From positions 42,910 to 106,909 of the forward strand of contig CAZNZD010000001.1 in assembly GCA_964577435.1 (NCBI GenBank): 64,000 nt of DNA, in the 5' to 3' direction. The notes beneath the pieces were generated by a model that saw only the letters and a program-made list of their open reading frames with translations, had not been told where the DNA came from and did not search any database. A program made the position numbers and the translations under genes. Below are positions 34,067 to 43,002 of the stretch, piece after piece (within the stretch, counting starts at the first letter, position 1; each line of letters starts with the position of its first letter). Source of the DNA: MWDF01 sp964577435 (GTDB taxonomy: Bacteria > Bacillota > DTU025 > MWDF01).

Positions 34067-34957
34067 ATGATCGAAGCTAGCGGCCTTTCTATGGCTTATA
34101 AGGGCGGGAAAGGGGTGTTCGACCTCAGTTTCTCCGTCAGAAGAGGTGAGGCTTTCGGTTACCTCGGGCCCAACGGCTCAGGCAAGACCACTACCATCAG
34201 GCTTCTGATGGGCTTCATGAGGCCGGCTGCAGGCACCTGCTCCATAAACGGCATGGACTGCTGGAAGGATGCCGCAAAGATCAAGGAGGCTCTGGGGTTT
34301 CTCCCCGGGGAGATATCCTTGTTCGACGAGATGAGCGGCGCATCCTTTTTGAGGTTTTTGATGGAGATGCGCGGAAGGCGGGACATGGGAAGGGCCGCGG
34401 AGCTGGCCTCAATGCTCAACCTTGATATGAAGCAGAGCATAAGGAGGATGTCGAAGGGGACCAAGCAGAAGATCGCAATCGTCGCGGCCTTCATGCACGA
34501 CCCCGAAACCTATATCCTCGACGAGCCGACCAGCGGGCTCGACCCGCTGATGCAGAGCATGTTCATAGGCCTTGTGCTGGAGGAGAAGAAGAGGGGCAAG
34601 ACCTTCCTCATGTCCTCGCACAACTTCGAGGAGGTCGACCGGACCTGCGACAGGGCAGCTATATTGAAGGAGGGCAGGCTCGCCGCCATTGAGGAGATAG
34701 CCAAGCTCAAAGCCGAGCAGCGAAGCAGCTACATAGTCCTTTTCAATGACCCGGCGGACCTTGTGAGGCTTTCCTCTCTTGGAGTTGAGATAGCTTCGAG
34801 CAGGCACGGCCAGGCGGAGATAGTGGTGGGGAAGGACTATAACGCGCTTCTTAGGGCGCTTGCGCAGTGCGACATCAGGGGGCTGTACCCCGGGACGAAG
34901 AGCCTGGAGGACGCCTTCCTCAAATACTATGGTAAGGAGGGCTCCGCAAATGATTAA
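34067..34957 (+). CDS. ABC transporter ATP-binding protein
   Basis: A 296-residue ABC ATPase of the CcmA/NatA type. Motifs: Walker A GPNGSGKTT (about residue 36), signature RMSKGTKQKIAI (a divergent SKGTKQ form), Walker B ETYILDEPTSGLDP, and SSHNFEEVDRTCD switch region; a C-terminal extension of about 80 residues follows. The ATG at 34067 has GGAGGTGA upstream; a 26-codon upstream extension is rejected. It overlaps the permease gene by 8 bases. The cargo is unknown. This two-gene unit runs against the surrounding minus-strand cluster and looks inserted. Confidence 0.93.
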   Translation: MIEASGLSMAYKGGKGVFDLSFSVRRGEAFGYLGPNGSGKTTTIRLLMGFMRPAAGTCSINGMDCWKDAAKIKEALGFLPGEISLFDEMSGASFLRFLMEMRGRRDMGRAAELASMLNLDMKQSIRRMSKGTKQKIAIVAAFMHDPETYILDEPTSGLDPLMQSMFIGLVLEEKKRGKTFLMSSHNFEEVDRTCDRAAILKEGRLAAIEEIAKLKAEQRSSYIVLFNDPADLVRLSSLGVEIASSRHGQAEIVVGKDYNALLRALAQCDIRGLYPGTKSLEDAFLKYYGKEGSAND

Positions 34958-35747
34958 GGCCCTTCTCAAGCATGATGTTAAGTCGAACTGGTTCCTTTTC
35001 ATCGTGATGCTTTCGATAATGCTGATGTACATGTCCGTCATCTCGATGATGTACGACCCGGCCAGCATGGACGCGATGAACGACCTTCTGTCGGCAATGC
35101 CGAGGCAGCTCATCTCCGCGATGGGCTTCGATGACCTGGGCAGCACCCTGACGGAGTTCATGGCCAGCTACTACTATGGCTTCATAATCCTCATGTTCCC
35201 GATGATCTACTGCATGATGATGTCCGGAAGGCTCATCTCGAAGTACGTGGACAGGGGCTCTATGGCATACCTGCTGGCCTGCCCCAAAAGAAGGTCCGAT
35301 ATAGCTTTCACGCAGGCCCTGTTCACGATCCTAAGCCTCTTGCTGCTTTTCGGGGTCGTAACGCTGGGAGGCTTCGTCTTCTGCGAGGCCAGCTTCCCCG
35401 GGCTTCTGGAATTGGACAAGTACGTCAAGCTCAACTACAATGCGTTCTTCCTGTTTTTGGCGATCTCCGGCATATGTTTCCTGTGCTCCTGCTCGTTTGA
35501 CGAGGCGAAGGTGTCCTCAGCCCTTGGCACCGGGATCCCTCTTGGCTTCTACGTGGTCCATATGCTCGCAAACGTCGGAGACAGGCTGGCCTGGCTGAGA
35601 AACCTCACGATCTTCTCACTTTACGACGCCGATAAGATCATGGGCGGATCGTCCGTCGCTCTGCAGGGAGTCGTCCTCATCGCAATCGCGATTGCCGCGT
35701 ATGTTTCGGGTATCATGATTTTCAGCAGGCGGAACCTGGCAATGTAG
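34950..35747 (+). CDS. ABC-2 type membrane permease
   Basis: A 265-residue protein with about six membrane segments, for example FLFIVMLSIMLMYMSVISMMY near the N-terminus, YYYGFIILMFPMIYCMMM, LFTILSLLLLFGVVTLGGFVF and a C-terminal LQGVVLIAIAIAAYVSGIMIF. This matches permeases that pair with CcmA-type ATPases. The ATG at 34950 lies inside the end of the ATPase gene and follows GGAGGG at 34937-34942. Substrate unknown; export of a drug, peptide or lipid is usual for this class. Confidence 0.88.
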   Translation: MIKALLKHDVKSNWFLFIVMLSIMLMYMSVISMMYDPASMDAMNDLLSAMPRQLISAMGFDDLGSTLTEFMASYYYGFIILMFPMIYCMMMSGRLISKYVDRGSMAYLLACPKRRSDIAFTQALFTILSLLLLFGVVTLGGFVFCEASFPGLLELDKYVKLNYNAFFLFLAISGICFLCSCSFDEAKVSSALGTGIPLGFYVVHMLANVGDRLAWLRNLTIFSLYDADKIMGGSSVALQGVVLIAIAIAAYVSGIMIFSRRNLAM

Positions 35748-35778
35748 CCTAGAGGCATTTCATGCGCTTATAGAGGAC

Positions 35779-35805
35779 GGGGACAGGCTTTTCCGGCCTG
35801 TCCCC
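35779..35805. terminator. Hairpin between the permease and mazG
   Basis: GGGGACAGGC pairs with GCCTGTCCCC around 7 bases. It lies between convergent genes; the following T content is low on the plus strand, so I hold it as a probable terminator. Confidence 0.6.
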
Positions 35806-35856
35806 GCTCATATTGCCTGCTATTGGCGCCCTTTTGTAAACTCGTCTCCCCGGGGC

Positions 35857-37392
35857 CTATATCCCCGCCGCCTTCGCCTCGTTCCAGAGCGCATCCAGCC
35901 TTTCAAGTCCCATGTCCTCCATGCGCTCTCCCATCGCGGCCACTTTCGCCTCGATGTACATGAAGCGCCTTCTGAACTTTCCGGCCGTCTTCTTCATCGC
36001 AGCCTCCGCGTCCACCTTGGCCAGCCTTGCCACGTTGACTACCGCGAACAGCAGGTCGCCTAGCTCCTCTTCCAGCTCCTCCTTGGAGCCTGAGAGGGCC
36101 TCCCTGACCTCCTCGGTCTCCTCAAACACCTTGGCCATCGCCTGCTCGGGGCTCTTCCAGTCGAATCCCACCCTTGCGGCCTTGTCCTGCATCTTTGAGG
36201 AGTACCACAGGGCGGGCAGCGCGTTTGCGATGCCATCTAGAAGAGAAGGGCTGTCCTCGCCATCTGGGGCCGCTCCCCGCTTTGCCGCCTTGTCGGCCTT
36301 CTCCTGCTGTTTTATGTACTCCCAGTTTCTGAGCACCTTCTCCGCCGTGTCCGCCTTGACGTCCGCGAAGATGTGCGGATGTCGCCTTATGAGCTTCTCG
36401 GATATGGCGTCCACCACGTCCAGGAAGTCGAAGTAGCCGTCCTCCTGGGCGATTCTCGCCTGGAAGACGACTTGAAGGAGAAGGTCTCCCAGCTCCTCGC
36501 AAAGGTGGTCCATGTCCTTCTCGTCTATCGCCTCGGCCACCTCATAGGCCTCCTCAAGCACATAGGGCCTTAAGCTCTGAAGGTCCTGCTTCCTGTCCCA
36601 GGGGCAGCCGTCGTCTCCTCTGAGCCTTGCCATGATCTCGACTATCCTGTCTGCGGGCCAGCCGCTCGGGCGCGCCCTGTCCCCGTCTGCCGCGACCGGC
36701 ACGAAGACCGACGTCAGGTGGTCCAGCCCCTCCAACCTGTCCAGCATGTAGGCAGGGACCTTCCTTACAGACATGGATGCCATATCGCCCGCTGCGGTTA
36801 TGACCTTCACCTCATGCTCGTCACCGTAGGCTTCGGCGATGGCAAGCTTCACCTCGCCGGCCATCATCCTGTCGTAGACTTCACCGATTAGAAGCGGGAT
36901 CGGATAGGGCGCTCTCCTTCCGGTTGAGGATTCGGGCCACTGCTTATCCAGCCTGAAGGCTCCTATCACGGCGATTCCGTCTACAAGGCTGTCGCATCCC
37001 GCCGCAAGGCAGCATGCGTCTATGAAGCTCATCCCCTGCACCGTCCTCACCGGAATTCCGAGCGCCTCTGCCTTCCTCATCACAAGCCCGACCGTGACCT
37101 CGCCGGCAGAGGGGCTTCCCGGGACGACGTATGCCACGTCCAGGCCCGCCTCCGCCTCCGCCACCACCCTTTCCGCCATCAACTCGTATGCGGCATCGAA
37201 GCTTTCCGCGCTGTCATACACAGAATCTAAGCTCTCAAGCCCCATAAGTCCCATGAAAAGCGCTGCAGCAGGATGCCTTGATGTCCTCAGCAATACCCTG
37301 TCGCATCCGTTTATCTCCTCCATCACCGCTGGAGGCAGCATGTTCACAGGCCCAGGCCCCATCCCCGCTATCCTTATTCTTCCCTTAGCCAT
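35857..37392 (-). CDS. mazG: Tetrapyrrole-methylase-like/MazG fusion protein (YabN type)
   Basis: A 511-residue two-domain protein. The N-terminal half (IRIAGMGPGPVNMLPPAV, YVVPGSPSAGEVTVGL) is the SAM-binding methylase-like fold seen in B. subtilis YabN. The C-terminal half has two MazG modules: CPWDRKQDLQSLRPYVLEEA with EELGDLLLQVVFQARI, and a second LEEELGDLLFAVVNVARL. MazG hydrolyses abnormal or stress nucleotides such as (d)NTPs. The ATG at 37392 is chosen because GGAG lies seven bases upstream; an ATG two codons earlier abuts it. In B. subtilis yabN sits in this same cluster. Confidence 0.93.
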   Translation of the reverse strand: MAKGRIRIAGMGPGPVNMLPPAVMEEINGCDRVLLRTSRHPAAALFMGLMGLESLDSVYDSAESFDAAYELMAERVVAEAEAGLDVAYVVPGSPSAGEVTVGLVMRKAEALGIPVRTVQGMSFIDACCLAAGCDSLVDGIAVIGAFRLDKQWPESSTGRRAPYPIPLLIGEVYDRMMAGEVKLAIAEAYGDEHEVKVITAAGDMASMSVRKVPAYMLDRLEGLDHLTSVFVPVAADGDRARPSGWPADRIVEIMARLRGDDGCPWDRKQDLQSLRPYVLEEAYEVAEAIDEKDMDHLCEELGDLLLQVVFQARIAQEDGYFDFLDVVDAISEKLIRRHPHIFADVKADTAEKVLRNWEYIKQQEKADKAAKRGAAPDGEDSPSLLDGIANALPALWYSSKMQDKAARVGFDWKSPEQAMAKVFEETEEVREALSGSKEELEEELGDLLFAVVNVARLAKVDAEAAMKKTAGKFRRRFMYIEAKVAAMGERMEDMGLERLDALWNEAKAAGI

Positions 37393-37441
37393 GTACATCT
37401 CCGTTCATTAATCGGCGGATGCCCTTATCATGGCGCTCCGC

Positions 37442-40400
37442 CTATTTTCCTTCCTTCTTACCCGATGCATCCTTGTCAGACGGCCTCTTGCCTGCAATGG
37501 CAAGCTTCCTGTTGTATAGCTCCGGTGGCTTCACCTGCCCGATGGGCCTCATCGGCTCCTCGTCGTAGCGGATCGGCCTTGGCGGGGGGCCCTGCCTCTG
37601 CTTCCTCTGCCCGCGGTCTTCTGGCATCCCCTCCGGTATGACGATGCCGGATTCGGCAATCGCCTTGCTTGCCGCGATTTCCAGCCTCTCCCCTGCCTCG
37701 AGCCTGTCGTGGAAGATCCTGTCGCGGAGCCTGGTGCGGGCTATCTCCCCCATGAGCCTTCTTAGGTTGTCCGCGATGGCAGGCGCATCAAGCTCCCTGT
37801 ATCTCATAAGAAGCGGGGCGGTCCTTGATACGGGCACTGGCATGAGGCCCGGAAACAGCCTCGTTATCCTCTCCCCGTCCGCAAGGTTCTGGAAGCTCTT
37901 CCCTTCCGCGAACCTCACGGCTATCATGGCCTCTCCCGACCTGTCCTCAGCCTCGATGCCTATGCTTGCCACATCCACTTCCCGCGCCATTGCCTTTATC
38001 TCGGCCACAGCGATGAGGTTCGCCACCTCCTTAGGCAGCCTTCCGAATCGGTCCGCCAGCTCCTCGGCAAGCTCCAGGGCATCCTGCCTTATAAGCACCG
38101 CGTTTACCTTCCTGTAGGCTTCGATCTTCTCGGCCTGGTCTGGTATGTAGCTTGAGGGTATGTAGGCGCTAAACGGCAGGTCGATGGTAATCGGGGCAGG
38201 CACGTAGGCGGGCTGCTCGCCCTTAAGCTCCCTTACCGCCTCCTCGAGCATGGCGGAGTACATCTCGAAGCCCACCGAGGAGATGTGGCCGGACTGCTCG
38301 TGGCCGAGGAGGTTGCCCGCGCCTCTTATCTCAAGGTCCCTCATGGCGATGCGGTAGCCGGAGCCCAGGTTGGAGAACTCCCTGATGGCGGCAAGTCGCT
38401 TGTCCGCCGCCTCCGACAGGATGTTGTCCCTCTTGTAGGTGAGATACGCGTAGGCCACCCTGCTTGAGCGGCCGACCCTTCCTCTTAGCTGGTAGAGCTG
38501 GGCGAGGCCGAACCTCTCCGAATCGTTTACGATGAGCGTGTTCACGTTGGGCATGTCTATGCCGGCCTCGATTATCGTGGTGCAGACCAGGACGTCGAAC
38601 TCGTGCCTCAGGAAGCTCATTATGAGCCCCTCGAGCCTCTCCTCGTTCATCTGCCCGTGCGCCACGTCTATCCTCGCCTCGGGGACGAGCCCCGCCAGTT
38701 CCTCGGCGACCATGTTTATGTTTCGGACCCTGTTATGAACGTAGAATACCTGGCCGCCGCGGTCTATCTCCCTTAGTATCGCTTCCCTCAGCATCTTGTC
38801 GTCGTGCTCGGTGACGTAGGTCCTTATGGGGAACCTGTTTTCGGGAGGGGTGCCAATAAGGCTCATGTCCCTTGCCCCCACCATCGACATGTGCATGGTC
38901 CTGGGTATGGGAGTCGCCGTAAGGGTGAGCACGTGGACGTCGGTGCGCATCATCTTGAGGCGCTCCTTCTGCTCCACGCCGAACCTCTGCTCCTCGTCCA
39001 CCACAAGAAGCCCGAGATCCCTGAACTTGACGTCCTTCGAAAGGAGCCTGTGCGTTCCAACCGCGATGTCCACAAGGCCGCTTTCCAGCTCCTTCAGGAT
39101 CTTCTTCTCCTCCTCGGGCTTCGTGAGCCTTGAAAGGAGGGCCACTCTCACCGGGAATCCCTCGAAGCGCTCCTTGAATGTGTTGAAATGCTGGTAGGAG
39201 AGTATGGTGGTCGGCGCAAGGACCGCCACCTGCCTTCCTTCCGCCGCAACCTTGAAGGCGGCCCTTAACGCCACCTCGGTCTTGCCGAACCCTACATCCC
39301 CGCAGACGAGCCTGTCCATAGGATGGTCCTTCTCCAGGTCGAGCTTCGCGGCTCTGACGGCCTCCATCTGGTCTTCCGTCTCGTCGTATGGGAATCGGTC
39401 CTCGAACGCCGCCTGCCACGGGCCGTCCGGCCCGCAGGGCTTCGCGCTAACGGAGAGCCTTGCCGCATAGAGCCGCACCAGCTCCTCGGCGATCTCCATT
39501 ACTGCCTTGCCGGCGCGGGTCCTAGCCTTCGCCCACTCTATCCCGCCCAGCTTGTTTAGCTTGGGGGCCGAATCCTCGCTTCCTATGTACTTCTGGAGCA
39601 CGCTTACCTGCTCGACCGGTATGTAGACCATACTTCCGCCGGCATATTCCACTGACATGTAGTCGCGTATCACGCCCAGCGACTCCATAGGCTTCATGTC
39701 CAGATACCTTCCTATGCCGTGGTCCCTGTGGACGACGAAGTCGCCCGGCGAAAGGTCCTTGTAGCTGGATATTTTCGACCCTTCGGCGAACTGCCTGTAG
39801 CTCTTCCTCTTCTTAGCCGCGCCGAAGAACTCCGTGTCGGTCAGAAGCACCAGCCTTGCGGGGTTTGAGATGAAGCCCGAGGAGATGTCGGCGACGGTGA
39901 CCCTTATGGTGCCGCGGGCAGGTTCGAGCCTATCCCAGTCCTGCCTGAGCACGGGTGCCCCCTCGTCCAAAAATGCAGCCCTGAGCCTTTCGGCCCTCTC
40001 CGCCGTGGAGGCCGCCACTACGACGGCGAAGCCCTTCCTCCTGGACTTGTCCGCCTCCTTGACCATGCCCGGGAAGTCGCCCGACTTGAAGGACGGCTCC
40101 CTCATGCTCATCATGACCTCGACCGCCTCGAAAGGCCCTTCCTCCTGGGCGGGCGCCGCCGTAAGCTCTATGCGCCTTGCCCCCTGGGCCCTCATCTCGA
40201 CGTATCCTGCGCCCAGGTGCGCCCCCATGTTTCCGGGAAGCACCAGCCCCTGTTCCGCAAAAGATGCATACGTCTCTGACGCGTCGCGGTCGTATCCTCT
40301 GAGGCTGTTGTGCGCCCTTTCGGGCTCGTCTGCGACAAGCAGCGTGTCTCCGATATAGTCCAGTATCGACGCGGGCTTTCCGAAGAAGTAGCCGATGTAC

Positions 40401-41281
40401 TGCTCGTCGTTGTCGAACCTGCCGTGCTCCCTAAGCTTTTGGATGTGGCGCCCGACCCTTTCGGCGAGCCTTTCCACCGAGGCGAGCCTTGCTTTCGGAT
40501 CCTCGAACCCTTCGGCATCCTGCCTCGCCTTATCAAGCGCCATGGCGATCTTCTCGATGCCGTCATCCAGGCGCGCGGCATCGACGCACATCTCCCTTGC
40601 GGGGGCGATGACGGCCTCAGGAAGCCTTCCCGTCGAGCGCTGGGTCTCAGGGTCGAAGCTCCTCAGCGATTCTATGTCGTCTCCGAAGAACTCCGCCCTT
40701 ACTGCAAGCTCCGCTCCGGCGGGGAATATGTCGAGGACTCCGCCCTTGAAGCTCGCCTGGGCCTCGGCCTCGCACCTGTCCACCCTTTCATACCCCAGGT
40801 GAGTGAGCTTCCCCATCACCTCGAGCGGGTCTACGCTCATGCCGGGCTTAAGTGTGATGTGCAGGGGGAGGAAGTCCTCGGGGGGCATGAGCCTGTACGA
40901 GGCGGACCGAGCGGCAAAAACGTAGACGCCCGGCGCCCTTCTTGAAAGGCCAGACAGCGCGGCGATTCTTCTTGCAGTGAGCTCTATGGGAGCTGCAGCC
41001 TCCTCGTAGGGAAGCAGGTCCTTGAAAGGAAACTCGTAAACCGGGAGCATGCCGCCCAGAAACGCCCTCATGTCGGAGGCGAGCCTATCTGCCTCCGTCT
41101 GGTTGAAGGTCATGACTGCAAGCCCGCCCTCAGCCTCGGCCAGCGCCGACAGCGCGAACGCCTTCTGGGAGCCGGACAGGCCTGTAAGGCGCACCCTTGC
41201 GCCCCTTCTTGCGGGCCCCGCCGCGGCAAGCAGGTCCGTGAACTCCTTCGTCGATCTGATGAGATCTGTAAGCTTGGACAT
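37442..41281 (-). CDS. mfd: Transcription-repair coupling factor Mfd
   Basis: A 1279-residue DNA translocase that removes RNA polymerase stalled at lesions and recruits UvrA. Order of domains: UvrB-like N-terminus; RNA polymerase-interacting segment with GDFVVHRDHGIGRYLDMKPME; RecG-like helicase with CGDVGFGKTEVALRAAFKV (Walker A), VVDEEQRFGV (DEEQ box), LTATPIPRTMHMSM and QLYQLRGRVGRSSR (motif VI); TRCF C-terminal domain near 1030-1130. About 80 extra proline-rich, charged residues at the C-terminus make it longer than usual. AGGAGGGG precedes the ATG. Confidence 0.96.
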   Translation of the reverse strand: MSKLTDLIRSTKEFTDLLAAAGPARRGARVRLTGLSGSQKAFALSALAEAEGGLAVMTFNQTEADRLASDMRAFLGGMLPVYEFPFKDLLPYEEAAAPIELTARRIAALSGLSRRAPGVYVFAARSASYRLMPPEDFLPLHITLKPGMSVDPLEVMGKLTHLGYERVDRCEAEAQASFKGGVLDIFPAGAELAVRAEFFGDDIESLRSFDPETQRSTGRLPEAVIAPAREMCVDAARLDDGIEKIAMALDKARQDAEGFEDPKARLASVERLAERVGRHIQKLREHGRFDNDEQYIGYFFGKPASILDYIGDTLLVADEPERAHNSLRGYDRDASETYASFAEQGLVLPGNMGAHLGAGYVEMRAQGARRIELTAAPAQEEGPFEAVEVMMSMREPSFKSGDFPGMVKEADKSRRKGFAVVVAASTAERAERLRAAFLDEGAPVLRQDWDRLEPARGTIRVTVADISSGFISNPARLVLLTDTEFFGAAKKRKSYRQFAEGSKISSYKDLSPGDFVVHRDHGIGRYLDMKPMESLGVIRDYMSVEYAGGSMVYIPVEQVSVLQKYIGSEDSAPKLNKLGGIEWAKARTRAGKAVMEIAEELVRLYAARLSVSAKPCGPDGPWQAAFEDRFPYDETEDQMEAVRAAKLDLEKDHPMDRLVCGDVGFGKTEVALRAAFKVAAEGRQVAVLAPTTILSYQHFNTFKERFEGFPVRVALLSRLTKPEEEKKILKELESGLVDIAVGTHRLLSKDVKFRDLGLLVVDEEQRFGVEQKERLKMMRTDVHVLTLTATPIPRTMHMSMVGARDMSLIGTPPENRFPIRTYVTEHDDKMLREAILREIDRGGQVFYVHNRVRNINMVAEELAGLVPEARIDVAHGQMNEERLEGLIMSFLRHEFDVLVCTTIIEAGIDMPNVNTLIVNDSERFGLAQLYQLRGRVGRSSRVAYAYLTYKRDNILSEAADKRLAAIREFSNLGSGYRIAMRDLEIRGAGNLLGHEQSGHISSVGFEMYSAMLEEAVRELKGEQPAYVPAPITIDLPFSAYIPSSYIPDQAEKIEAYRKVNAVLIRQDALELAEELADRFGRLPKEVANLIAVAEIKAMAREVDVASIGIEAEDRSGEAMIAVRFAEGKSFQNLADGERITRLFPGLMPVPVSRTAPLLMRYRELDAPAIADNLRRLMGEIARTRLRDRIFHDRLEAGERLEIAASKAIAESGIVIPEGMPEDRGQRKQRQGPPPRPIRYDEEPMRPIGQVKPPELYNRKLAIAGKRPSDKDASGKKEGK

Positions 41282-41444
41282 TTCCCCTCCTGCCTATTGG
41301 TCCGAATGGGTTTCGCCTGCCGTCTGCGCGCTCATCTGGAATCCTCCGCATGAAACGCCGCAGGCGTCAGGGGCGGTTTCGCATCCCCTGACGTATGGTC
41401 CCTTATCAAAAAAGCCGAGCGCCGATGCCTTATTTCTGTCGCCC

Positions 41445-42044
41445 CTAAGCCGTGCCTTCCTCAGATCCGGGCTTCCCGGCCCCGTTGAACTTGGAGGCGG
41501 CCGCGGCGGGCCCCGCCAGGATTATCTCCTCGACGGCCTCCGCAGCGGCGGCTATGCCCTCGGAGAGAAGCTTGGCCTCCTGCCTGTCGGGCCTTTGAAG
41601 CACGAAATCTATGGTCTCGGCATATGCCGGGGGCCTGCCGATTCCGATTCTCACCCTGGCGAACTGCTCTGTGCCTATGATACCTATGATGGACTTCATG
41701 CCCTTGTGGCCACCGGCGCTTCCGGAAGGCCTTATCCTGATTCTTCCGGGGTCAAGGTCCATGTCGTCGTAGACTACGATCAGGCGCGAAGCGTCTATGC
41801 CAAGCTCTCGCATGGCGGCAGCGACGGGCCCTCCGGAGAGGTTCATGAAGGAATGGGGCTTAAGGATCAGCACCTGCTCTCCGGCGAACTCGCACTTAGC
41901 GGCGGACGCGTTCCAGCGGGTCCTGACGAAGCGCCCCTTCATGCGGCGGGCTATGAGCTCCGCCGCAAGGAAGCCCATGTTATGCCTAGTCGTCTCATAT
42001 GCGCTTCCGGGGTTTCCGAGGCCCGCGACAAGCCACTTACCCAT
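41445..42044 (-). CDS. pth: Peptidyl-tRNA hydrolase
   Basis: A 199-residue enzyme that frees tRNA from peptidyl-tRNA that has dropped off ribosomes. VAGLGNPGSAYETTRHNMGF carries the asparagine and catalytic histidine (about residue 20); VVYDDMDLDPGRIRIRPSGSAGG holds the catalytic aspartate and the binding loop; GHKGMKSI follows. Length is normal. The ribosome site GGAGG begins right at the prs stop, so prs and pth are adjacent and probably coupled. In B. subtilis the gene is spoVC, in this same place. Confidence 0.95.
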   Translation of the reverse strand: MGKWLVAGLGNPGSAYETTRHNMGFLAAELIARRMKGRFVRTRWNASAAKCEFAGEQVLILKPHSFMNLSGGPVAAAMRELGIDASRLIVVYDDMDLDPGRIRIRPSGSAGGHKGMKSIIGIIGTEQFARVRIGIGRPPAYAETIDFVLQRPDRQEAKLLSEGIAAAAEAVEEIILAGPAAAASKFNGAGKPGSEEGTA

Positions 42045-42053
42045 CAGGGCCTC

Positions 42054-43001
42054 CTAGTTGAACAGGATTGAGACCGAAAGCTCCTCGTAGATCCTTCTTA
42101 TGGCCTCTGCCATCATGCGGCCCACCGAAAGCACCTTGATCTTGTCGCACGGCGACGAGTTATCCCTTGGAAGGCTGTTGGTGATGATGAGCTGCTGGAT
42201 CTTAGAGTTGTTTATGCGCTCGATGGCAGGACCGGAGAGCACCCCGTGCGAGCATAGCGCATATACCTCGCTTGCGCCGGCCGCTATGAGAGCGTCGGCC
42301 GCCTGGCACATGGTCCCCGCCGTGTCGATTATGTCGTCCACCAGCACGCAGGGCTTTCCCTCCACGTCGCCTATTATGTGCATGACTTCTGAGACGTTGG
42401 GCCTGGGGCGCCTCTTGTCGATTATGGCAAGCGTGCCGCCTATCCTTTCGCCCAGCGCCCTTGCGCGCGAGACGCCGCCGACGTCCGGAGAGACAACGGA
42501 GCAGCCGGTAAGGCCGATGTCCTTCATGTAGTCAGCAAGAAGGGGGGCCGCCTGCATGTGATCAACGGGGATGTCGAAGAAGCCCTGTATCTGAGGAGCA
42601 TGAAGGTCAAGGGTGAGCACCCTCGTTATTCCCGCCGTCACGAGAAGGTTCGCGATGAGCTTGGCCGTGATGGGCTCCCTCGAGGAGGACTTCCTGTCCT
42701 GCCTTGCATAGCCGTAATAGGGTATGACCGCGGTGATGGACCTGGCGGAGGCGCGCCTTAGGGCGTCTGCCATGATGAGCATCTCCATCAGGTTGTCGTG
42801 CACGGGATTTCCGAGCGACTGGATGATGAATACGTCGGCTCCCCTAACGGTCTCGAAGATCTGAACCCTTATCTCACCGTCAGAGAAGCGGGTCACCGCG
42901 CTTTTTACAAGCGGAGTGCCCAGCGCGTCGGATATCTCCTGCGCTAGCGGCGTGTTGGACGTCCCCGTGATGAGCTTGAGCTTCCTGTGGCATGCGACCA
43001 T
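42054..43001 (-). CDS. prs: Ribose-phosphate pyrophosphokinase (PRPP synthetase)
   Basis: A 315-residue enzyme making PRPP from ribose 5-phosphate and ATP for nucleotide, histidine and tryptophan synthesis. KLITGTSNTPLAQEISDALG, RFSDGEIRVQI, YYGYARQDRKSSSREPITAK and LDLHAPQIQGFFDIPVDH are family signatures; VLVDDIIDTAGTMCQAADAL is the PRPP-binding loop. The ATG at 43001 gives the usual length and lies three bases after the glmU stop; the frame runs 33 codons further into glmU, which is rejected. Confidence 0.96.
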   Translation of the reverse strand: MVACHRKLKLITGTSNTPLAQEISDALGTPLVKSAVTRFSDGEIRVQIFETVRGADVFIIQSLGNPVHDNLMEMLIMADALRRASARSITAVIPYYGYARQDRKSSSREPITAKLIANLLVTAGITRVLTLDLHAPQIQGFFDIPVDHMQAAPLLADYMKDIGLTGCSVVSPDVGGVSRARALGERIGGTLAIIDKRRPRPNVSEVMHIIGDVEGKPCVLVDDIIDTAGTMCQAADALIAAGASEVYALCSHGVLSGPAIERINNSKIQQLIITNSLPRDNSSPCDKIKVLSVGRMMAEAIRRIYEELSVSILFN

Positions 43002-43002
43002 C

